Positions 53,890 to 60,987 of a stretch of 64,000 nucleotides of DNA are shown piece after piece. The first letter of the stretch is position 1. Each line of letters starts with the position of its first letter. The DNA comes from Bacteroidaceae bacterium (GTDB lineage Bacteria > Bacteroidota > Bacteroidia > Bacteroidales > Bacteroidaceae), in assembly GCA_024398495.1 (NCBI GenBank), contig JAKSJA010000008.1, forward strand, positions 1-64,000. Direction: 5' to 3'. Below the pieces are notes generated by a model that saw nothing but the letters and a program-made list of their open reading frames with translations, was not told the DNA's origin and did no database searches. The position numbers were made by a program, and so were the translations under genes.

Positions 53890-55605
53890 TCAGGGATCAG
53901 TCGCTTTTTTCCACTGTGAGTAATTATAGCGGAGTGGGGAGAGATTGTTGTCGGTGACAAAATTGTCCCAGGCGGCGAGGCTGGCCTGAGCTTTCGCCAG
54001 CAGTTTCTGGTAGTGAAGGGCGGGTGTGTTGCCCTGCTCCTGCTGTGCTTTGCACATAAAGACATCCCATGCATCAGCGAAGAATGTGTACTTCATGAGA
54101 GCGTATGTGCAGGTGCTGCGGACGTAGTGGGTGAGTTGCGGATCGGCGAAACGGAGTTGCTGTGCCAGTCGGTTGATACGTTTCCATACCTTCACGGCAT
54201 CGTGTTTCTCTTTGGAGTATTCGCGTTGCCTGCCCTGCTTGAGAATATTCATCATGAAACCGAGCTGTGCCTCGTCAAAGACGCTGGCATCGCGTGTCCA
54301 GTTGACCCATGTGCCTCCCATTTTGCTGTATTGTCCCATCATTACTCCATCGAGTGAGAGCATACACAGAGTGTGGAACTTGTCAATATCTCGTGGGTCA
54401 AGTCCTTTTTTCAGCGCAAACATGCGGAAGGCCTCTTCCTCGGACTGTGCGTTTCCGTTTGCCCACCGTGCAAGCACGTAGGCGTTCAGTTCCACCCAGA
54501 ACTCATACTGCGGATAGGGACCTCCCCATCCTCCCCCTCGTGTCCACGTCCAGATGCCCTGGATGCTGCTGTCATGCCTGAGATGATTGAGGCAGTAGGG
54601 AAGGGGCATGCCGGCATCCTCGTATTCGGGGAAACCATTGATGACACCAGCGGCAATGTAGTTGACGTGCGTTGCTTTTCCCTCATATTCCCTCTGGCAT
54701 TGCACCTCCACTATCTGTTTGTGCTGTCCGATGCCTATTGTTGGGTTGAAGGGGTTGCCCTGCTTGCTGGTCTCGTAAATCCAGTAGTTGTCGCGGTGGT
54801 CATAGTCGGGAGTGCCCTGAGTGATGGCACTGCGCCAGAAGTCGGTTGTGGTGTGCTTTATTGAAAAGAGAAGATTCGGATGGGGGTGCACGCGGGATGT
54901 TATGGCGAGGTAGTATTTGGGGAGAGAGTGGAACTGTCCGAAATCCCATGTGCGGTAGAATATCTTGCGGTTCAGTTTGTCGCAGACCTCATCACGCAGT
55001 ATGTTGATGAGTGTCACGTGGTCAGCGATTACATCGCCCTGAACGGGATTGTTGCCCTGATGGTAGGGGGCGTCGTGAAGGTATGTCTCGCCAGTGCGGA
55101 TGACTAGTCCGTCCAAGTCGGGAAACTGCTGGAACATCTGACGCATCATCAGTCGCACGCAGTGCTGAGTGAAAGGTTTGTTGATGTCTATCTTGCCTTT
55201 GCTGTTGAGAATACTGTCGGAATACATCTCCACGAGCCGTTTCGGTAGTACGATCATATCAAGCATACAATATACATCCAGGCCTGTCGCATGCGCCTGT
55301 GCGTACTTTTCTTTAATAATGTCTCGCTTGCCCATCATCCATTTATACTCGTTGCTTCCGTTTGGCATTATGTCAGGACTGAGTGTCGTCCAGTCAATGC
55401 CGAACTGTGCGGCGTCAAAGAGAAAAAATACCTTGGCGTTGTAGCCGTAGGAACGCAGTGTGTCGGGCGAATTGAACTCTGTTTGTGTTGGTGCCTCTCC
55501 CGGGTTGTTATGCACCATATCCATTACGATCCAGTTGGTCTGTGACGATGAGAATAACGGTAGGACACACAGTGGAATGAGAAAAAGTCTGCGGAAATGA
55601 TTCAT
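53890..55605 (-). CDS. Exported protein, putative glycoside hydrolase of unknown family
   Basis: From the ATG at 55605 the product has 571 residues with a signal peptide (MNHFRRLFLIPLCVLPLFSS); the upstream ATG at 55632 is less likely. It reads like a TIM-barrel hydrolase: WIVMDMVHNNPGEAP, VYCMLDMIVLPKRL, LDGLVIRTGETYLHDA, KIFYRTWDFGQFHSLP, GIWTWTRGGGWGGPYPQYEF. The acidic residues in RTGETY and TWDFG could be catalytic. I do not recognise a CAZy family; the front region slightly recalls alpha-glucuronidase-like barrels. It is the only minus-strand enzyme gene in the main locus. Confidence 0.5.
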   Translation of the reverse strand: MNHFRRLFLIPLCVLPLFSSSQTNWIVMDMVHNNPGEAPTQTEFNSPDTLRSYGYNAKVFFLFDAAQFGIDWTTLSPDIMPNGSNEYKWMMGKRDIIKEKYAQAHATGLDVYCMLDMIVLPKRLVEMYSDSILNSKGKIDINKPFTQHCVRLMMRQMFQQFPDLDGLVIRTGETYLHDAPYHQGNNPVQGDVIADHVTLINILRDEVCDKLNRKIFYRTWDFGQFHSLPKYYLAITSRVHPHPNLLFSIKHTTTDFWRSAITQGTPDYDHRDNYWIYETSKQGNPFNPTIGIGQHKQIVEVQCQREYEGKATHVNYIAAGVINGFPEYEDAGMPLPYCLNHLRHDSSIQGIWTWTRGGGWGGPYPQYEFWVELNAYVLARWANGNAQSEEEAFRMFALKKGLDPRDIDKFHTLCMLSLDGVMMGQYSKMGGTWVNWTRDASVFDEAQLGFMMNILKQGRQREYSKEKHDAVKVWKRINRLAQQLRFADPQLTHYVRSTCTYALMKYTFFADAWDVFMCKAQQEQGNTPALHYQKLLAKAQASLAAWDNFVTDNNLSPLRYNYSQWKKATDP

Positions 55606-55765
55606 GAACGATGGATTATTATTTGAATACAAAGTTATATTTATTATGAAAAAAGTTGTGTAACAAAACGCAGAAAAGTAGGTGAAATAGTGAAAAATAA
55701 TATATTTTGGTTTGGAATTTACTTTTTTTTGTTCAATATTAAGAATGTTTCATCGTAAGAATTGG

Positions 55766-55773
55766 TAATTTTG
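55766..55773 (+). promoter_or_regulatory. Promoter -7 box of the last PUL block
   Basis: TAATTTTG lies 20 bp before the ATG at 55794, is preceded by TTGG, and has a TTTTG 34 bp upstream. The same TTTTG spacing is seen before the first block (13693-13739). The leader is short. Confidence 0.5.
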
Positions 55774-55793
55774 CAGTCAAGAATATTACAGAC

Positions 55794-56531
55794 ATGAAAA
55801 GAAATTTATTCCGCATTGCTATGCTCACACTGTTTTGGACGGTTGCGGTGCATAACGCAAATGCGGCACCAGTAAACCAAAAAAATATCTACCTTGCTGT
55901 GGAGGCATATCCAAGTGCGGCAGGTGTGGTGTATGTCGATGTGAAGCCGGCAGACAAGAATTATGTTAAGGACAAGACGGGATGGGGTGCTGTCTCTTCT
56001 ATGAAAGCAACGTTGCAGCAGAATGGGTCAGACATCAACGAACTAGGAATGTACGAGGCTGTAGTTTCGGCAAAGGCCAATGAGGACTATGAGTTTGTGT
56101 GCTACTCGTATGAATGCTACTCGAATGATAGACCAATTTACCTAAAACCAGATATTATGGTGGAAGCTTCTAGCTTCGACTCGGAAAGCCGATCATTCAC
56201 CGAGGCTACAAATGCCATGGGTGTGAATGGCACTGGCGCCATACTTAACGTATATACTGGCAATAGGGTTGACCCGAACTCCGACGGTATAACCCGTGAC
56301 AATCTCTTTGCCTCCGATAATTGGTCGGAAACCCCTGACATAACCGTTTATGCCATCTTCCGCAAAAAAGGAGACAAGTACCCGACCATAGACATTGAAC
56401 TCGATGTGGAAGAACTGGAGTGCGAACCGCAGAAATTCAACGGGAAAGTTTATAATCTGCAGGGTGCACAGGTAAATGATGACTATAACGGCATTGTAAT
56501 CATTAATGGTAGGAAGTATTTTAGAAAGTAA
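55794..56531 (+). CDS. Exported hypothetical protein related to the GH2 front domain
   Basis: The 245-residue product has a signal peptide (RNLFRIAMLTLFWTVAVHNA). Its single domain matches residues 22-230 of the GH2 protein: YLAVEAYPSAAGVVYVDVKP, MYEAVVSAKANEDYEFVC and the closing TVYAIFRKKGDKYPTID. It ends with the tail VYNLQGAQVNDDYNGIVIIN. No enzyme motif is seen. It may be a stand-alone glycan-binding or anchoring module. It is transcribed with the two propeller genes and the MFS gene. Confidence 0.62.
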   Translation: MKRNLFRIAMLTLFWTVAVHNANAAPVNQKNIYLAVEAYPSAAGVVYVDVKPADKNYVKDKTGWGAVSSMKATLQQNGSDINELGMYEAVVSAKANEDYEFVCYSYECYSNDRPIYLKPDIMVEASSFDSESRSFTEATNAMGVNGTGAILNVYTGNRVDPNSDGITRDNLFASDNWSETPDITVYAIFRKKGDKYPTIDIELDVEELECEPQKFNGKVYNLQGAQVNDDYNGIVIINGRKYFRK

Positions 56532-56540
56532 TTGGCTCGG

Positions 56541-58139
56541 ATGAAAAAAATTTATATAGCACTACTCGGAATAATGTTGCAATCAGGCAGTATATGTGCC
56601 CAGTCGTTTGACTTTTACCAGGATGGGCTAAAGGACTTGTACCTCGACTATTTGAACACGCTCTCGAAGGATAAGGTCGTGGAAGTCTATCGCGACGTTA
56701 CTTATTGGAACCTCTTTGGAATGAGAGAGAAGGGATGGAACGGAGGATTGAGAAACGTGTCGATGCCTCTGCCAGACGGTAACTGTCTATGGATGCATAC
56801 TGATAGCTACTTTGGACGTATATCAGAGATACGTGACAGAGCACATTACAATAATCGCGTAAACAATGCAGCACAGATTCAGACTGGTGAAAAGTCGCCG
56901 TGTGACTTTGTCGCGTTGAATGAATACATCAGTACCGATAAGAATTATCCTGCTACATATTATATGGCATACGACTGGATACGTCACCCTGATGCCACAC
57001 TATCGCAAGATTATTTGCAGATGGGCTTTGTTGATGATAAGCACATCCTGCACCCACTTGACGGCACACTGATAAAAAGTGGAAGTGACGTCCATGCTCA
57101 AATCCTTTTCCTTTCATATAATGAGAACAAAAAGGCAGATGGACTCTACTTCGCTGAATACGCGATTGCTGGCGAACCTCATCAGAAAGGCTACGTGCAA
57201 CTACTCAATACGAGAAGATTGCCTTTTGTTGTGGATTTCGGTCGTGCCATACTTGAAGACGGGAATCATAACTATCTCTATGGATTAGTCAAGATAAGTG
57301 AAACGGGTTACGATTTGGTTGTGGCACGCAGTCAAACACGTTCATTGTTAAGTACATGGGAATACTATGTTGTAAATAAGAATGGTATAAGAGAGTGGCA
57401 GACAGAGTTGCCTACCATCGAAGACCTCAAGAAGTCTAAGATCAATGGCGTGTCGAAGGTATGTTCTCCTTCTGTGTTCAAATACGGTGGAGCATACTAC
57501 CTCGTCAGCCAACCTTCACGTGGTGGACAAATACAGATAAGCAAAGGAGATAATCCATGGGGACCATTCAAGGCTCAGGTGAAACTCTATATGCCTTCAA
57601 GCAACGAGAAAGTGGCCTGTGAGGTTGCCGTACATCCGCATTTGTCACGCATCGGAGAACTTGTGCTGTCCTATAGTATTGATCACGAGCCAATAATCGT
57701 ATATACGGCAAAGGAGGCTGGCGGACTTATCACAGAAACCTACCTCACTACCGACCAGCGCAACCGCTACGGCTGGGGCAGTGCTAACCTCGCTGTTCCA
57801 CACTTCTTGCGCATTTTCAATTGGCAAAAGTTGCTGAGTGCTGAAAATGTCGGGCCTATTACTGATGCTGGACTTGAAGTGTGGGACATATTCGACAATA
57901 TCGAAACTCCGATAAAAAATACGCTACACATCTATCCAACTGTGATGGAAGATGTGCTCAACATAGAAACAGACAGAAGCGAAACCCATAGTTGGAGTAT
58001 CTGCTCTGCTGGTGGCAACATAGTGATGCATGGCGATGTCTCCGGTCATAGGCAAATAAGCGTAGGTAGCCTCCCAAGTGGCATCTACATAGTGAGCGTA
58101 AATGGAATGGGAAACACTAAAGTCGTAAAACGTAATTGA
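56541..58139 (+). CDS. DUF5005-like beta-propeller protein with T9SS-type C-terminal domain, paralogue 3
   Basis: The ATG at 56541 gives 532 residues with a signal peptide (KKIYIALLGIMLQSGSICAQ); an upstream TTG is rejected. The propeller pattern is present: GWNGGLRNVSMPLPDGN, WMHTDSYFGRI, STDKNYPATYYMAYDWIRHP, DGTLIKSG, WGPF and FNWQKLL. The acidic GGD of the other copies is GGL here. After it comes a full type-A Por-sorting domain (about 465-532: LHIYPTVMEDVLNI, LPSGIYIVSVNG, KVVKRN), so it is probably secreted and surface-attached by the type IX system. Confidence 0.72.
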   Translation: MKKIYIALLGIMLQSGSICAQSFDFYQDGLKDLYLDYLNTLSKDKVVEVYRDVTYWNLFGMREKGWNGGLRNVSMPLPDGNCLWMHTDSYFGRISEIRDRAHYNNRVNNAAQIQTGEKSPCDFVALNEYISTDKNYPATYYMAYDWIRHPDATLSQDYLQMGFVDDKHILHPLDGTLIKSGSDVHAQILFLSYNENKKADGLYFAEYAIAGEPHQKGYVQLLNTRRLPFVVDFGRAILEDGNHNYLYGLVKISETGYDLVVARSQTRSLLSTWEYYVVNKNGIREWQTELPTIEDLKKSKINGVSKVCSPSVFKYGGAYYLVSQPSRGGQIQISKGDNPWGPFKAQVKLYMPSSNEKVACEVAVHPHLSRIGELVLSYSIDHEPIIVYTAKEAGGLITETYLTTDQRNRYGWGSANLAVPHFLRIFNWQKLLSAENVGPITDAGLEVWDIFDNIETPIKNTLHIYPTVMEDVLNIETDRSETHSWSICSAGGNIVMHGDVSGHRQISVGSLPSGIYIVSVNGMGNTKVVKRN

Positions 58140-58151
58140 AAATAAATAATA

Positions 58152-59525
58152 ATGATAAATTATCAAACTCGAACGATATTACTATCCGCTTGCGTAATGC
58201 TCACTGCAATTCCAACGCATGCACAACAGCCGGATCTTAACGAGGAAAGGCTCCAGAACCTTGAACTAGAGTACGTGGGACGTGACGTGGAGAAGGCGGG
58301 AGCATACGTCTATAGGGACCTCACATACTTCAACCTCTTCGCAAGTCACACCACAGGATGGACTGCTGGAGACGGATGCGTGTCAACAACACTGCCTGAC
58401 GGAAATTCCCTCTGGTGCTTCGGCGACAGCTTTTTCGGATTCATCAGTGAGGACAGAAATCGCACTCGTCCAAGTGTACTTGCACGCAATGCAGGCATGG
58501 TGCAAACTGGTGAGGAGAGTTGGCATGATTTCATTGACCTTAATGAATACATAACGACCGACCCTCGTGACCGTGATCGCTACTACAAGGCAAAGACATG
58601 GCTCCGTCATCCAGAGGGTAACCTCTCACAGAGGGAAGTGGATAACGGAGGCAGTGACTCGAATTATTGCTACTGGCCAGGTGACGGCACAGTAATAATG
58701 AAGAACGGAAACCCCGTAGTGCAATATATATGGGGAGCAGTTGACAATACCATGACACCATACGAACGTTCTATTGCAGAATATTCACTCGAAGGCAAGC
58801 CAGGTGATCCTGGGTATATGAAACTCATAGAACTGCACCGTCATACACCTGACATTGGTACAGGTCACGACCGTATCTTTGAGGACGAAGACGGATACTC
58901 TTACCTTTACGGTAGCGTAGGTACTGGAGGACTTGGTGCTTGGGTACACGTAGCACGTGTGGCTAACCATGACCTTCTCTCGCCATGGGAGTTCTATGTA
59001 AAGGACGAACAAGGCAATTGGAACTGGACTACAAAGGTGCCTACAACGGAAGAGTATCAGCGTTCACGTATCTCCAACGACTTCCATATCAACATTTCCG
59101 TGTTCAAGTATGCCGGAAAATACTTCATGGTGAATATGCTCATGACCGGAAGTCCTATATACATCTCTATAGCTGACCATCCATGGGGACCGTTCACTCA
59201 GCAGAAGTGCCTCTACAAAATACCTATCGAACATGCTGCCGCATACATCACCTTTGTACATCCACAGCTTTCAAAAACAGGCGAAATAGTAGTGTCATAC
59301 AATATGAACCCTGCTGACCTGAAACGCTATACCCCAAAGAGTGATGGTACTGCTGAGGAACATATAGATAATGGCTTTTGGCGTAATTTCAATGCACCAG
59401 AGAGTGCCGATCTATATCAGTCACATTTCGTGCGCATTTTTAACTGGCAGAAACTCTATGGTATTCCTAATGAAGGACCGATTAAGGATCCAAACTTTGT
59501 TGCGATCCCTGAATTGTTGAAATAA
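58152..59525 (+). CDS. DUF5005-like beta-propeller protein, paralogue 4
   Basis: The 457-residue exported protein has a signal peptide (TRTILLSACVMLTAIPTHA). It contains YRDLTYFNLFASHTTGWTAG, GDGCVSTTLPDGN, WCFGDSFFGFISEDRNRTRP, TDPRDRDRYYKAKTWLRHPE, YWPGDGTVIM, YSLEGKPGDPGY, WGPF and FNWQKLYG. It is closest to paralogue 2 in keeping GDG and PGDGT. It lies 12 bp after paralogue 3 and 45 bp before the MFS gene. Confidence 0.72.
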   Translation: MINYQTRTILLSACVMLTAIPTHAQQPDLNEERLQNLELEYVGRDVEKAGAYVYRDLTYFNLFASHTTGWTAGDGCVSTTLPDGNSLWCFGDSFFGFISEDRNRTRPSVLARNAGMVQTGEESWHDFIDLNEYITTDPRDRDRYYKAKTWLRHPEGNLSQREVDNGGSDSNYCYWPGDGTVIMKNGNPVVQYIWGAVDNTMTPYERSIAEYSLEGKPGDPGYMKLIELHRHTPDIGTGHDRIFEDEDGYSYLYGSVGTGGLGAWVHVARVANHDLLSPWEFYVKDEQGNWNWTTKVPTTEEYQRSRISNDFHINISVFKYAGKYFMVNMLMTGSPIYISIADHPWGPFTQQKCLYKIPIEHAAAYITFVHPQLSKTGEIVVSYNMNPADLKRYTPKSDGTAEEHIDNGFWRNFNAPESADLYQSHFVRIFNWQKLYGIPNEGPIKDPNFVAIPELLK

Positions 59526-59570
59526 ATAGATAAAACTAGTGACCTTATTGTATAACCTAAAATAAAAAAG

Positions 59571-60722
59571 ATGAACAACATTTCAAAACTTCTTCCCGTA
59601 TTGTTCGGGTTCTTCGTAATGGGATTCTGCGACATCGTAGGCATCTCAAGTGACTATGCAAGAGAAGCATTTGGCTGGGATCAGACAATGGCAGGTCTTG
59701 TGCCAAGTGTAGTGTTCGTATGGTTCTTCTTCCTCGGAGTACCTATCGGACTCCTGATGAACAAGCTCGGACGCAAGAACACTGTGCTCCTTTCATGCAT
59801 TGTAACAGTACTTGGCATGGCATTGCCACTCATCAGCTACACATCAGTAACTACACTCATTGCCTACGCCCTGCTCGGCATCGGCAATGCTATACTGCAG
59901 GTTAGCCTCAATCCATTACTCAACAATGTTATCTCCGACCAGAAGCTACTCACCTCGTCACTCACCGCAGGACAGGTTGTAAAGGCTGTGTCCTCTTTTG
60001 CAGGACCATTCATAGTATTGGCAGCAGTCAACTGGTTCGGCAATGGTGACGAGCAGAAATGGTATCTCTGCTTTCCTATAATGGGTGCAATAACACTCAT
60101 TTCTGGACTATGGCTCCTCGCGACACCTATTCCACATGAGCCAAAGGCAGTCGAAGGCACAAGCCTCAAGGCTACACTTGCCCTGCTCGGCAATCCAGCA
60201 ATACTCGTGTTCTTCTTCGGAATATTCTTCGCCGTTGGCACTGACGTATGCACCAATTTTATCTCGTCGAAGATAATGATAAGTCGCTTTGGATATACAA
60301 AGGAAATGGCAGGTATAGCACCACAAGTCTATTTCGTGCTCCGTACCATCGGTGCATTCATCGGCGTATTCACCATGACTAAAATTGCCGAACGTAAGTA
60401 TTTTCAGTGGAACATCGTAGCGTGTATCGTTGTAATACTCATTCTCATGTTTGTTGAGAATGCAATTGTTGACTTCGTTTGCATTGGAGCAATAGGTTTT
60501 CTCTGCTCATGCGTATTCCCAATTATCTTTGGCATGGCAATAAAGGAAATACCTGAGAAAGCAAACGAGATTTCAGGGCTCATGATCATGGCGGTAGCAG
60601 GCGGTACAGTAAGTTTCCTCGTAGGAGCAGCCACCGACTATGCAGGCATCATCGGGGGCATAGCAGTAATCCTTCTTCAGGTGCTCTATCTCACATGGTG
60701 TTCTTTCCGAAAGGTAGCATAA
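59571..60722 (+). CDS. MFS sugar importer
   Basis: The 383-residue membrane protein has about twelve helices with the MFS loop motif MNKLGRKNTVLL between helices 2 and 3. Its front MGFCDIVGISSDYAREAFGW resembles the fucose/glucose-type proton symporters of Bacteroidetes. As the final gene of the locus it probably carries the released monosaccharide, most likely mannose, across the inner membrane, to be used by the ROK kinase and ManA. Confidence 0.87.
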   Translation: MNNISKLLPVLFGFFVMGFCDIVGISSDYAREAFGWDQTMAGLVPSVVFVWFFFLGVPIGLLMNKLGRKNTVLLSCIVTVLGMALPLISYTSVTTLIAYALLGIGNAILQVSLNPLLNNVISDQKLLTSSLTAGQVVKAVSSFAGPFIVLAAVNWFGNGDEQKWYLCFPIMGAITLISGLWLLATPIPHEPKAVEGTSLKATLALLGNPAILVFFFGIFFAVGTDVCTNFISSKIMISRFGYTKEMAGIAPQVYFVLRTIGAFIGVFTMTKIAERKYFQWNIVACIVVILILMFVENAIVDFVCIGAIGFLCSCVFPIIFGMAIKEIPEKANEISGLMIMAVAGGTVSFLVGAATDYAGIIGGIAVILLQVLYLTWCSFRKVA

Positions 60723-60754
60723 TTCCCTTCATATCTAACGGCTTAATATTGAAC

Positions 60755-60789
60755 AAGGTGCGTCAAATTATTGATATTTGGCGCACCTT
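60755..60789 (+). terminator. Terminator of the last PUL block
   Basis: AAGGTGCGTCAAAT (60755-60768) pairs with ATTTGGCGCACCTT (60776-60789) with a single G-U pair and a 7-base loop, 32 bp after the MFS stop. It is followed by ATTTGTTG. Confidence 0.75.
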
Positions 60790-60911
60790 ATTTGTTGTCA
60801 TCAGCAACACGCATAAAGTATCACAAGAGACACCTATCTTACGGCACAAGATAACTACAAGGCTCTGTCTGAGCATTTTAGAATTAATGATATAGTCTTT
60901 TTGAGAAAAAT

Positions 60912-60948
60912 GAAGGTGGACATCCAAATAATGTAGATGTCCACCTTC
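60912..60948 (-). terminator. Terminator of the minus-strand lipoprotein gene
   Basis: GAAGGTGGACATC (60912-60924) and GATGTCCACCTTC (60936-60948) form a perfect 13-bp stem. On the minus strand it is followed by ATTTTTCTC. It stands 39 bp after the stop at 60988. The whole 265-bp convergent gap (60723-60987) holds only these two hairpins. Confidence 0.8.
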
Positions 60949-60987
60949 CTAATCAAGTAATCTATAATAAAAACAACTATGCATTTA

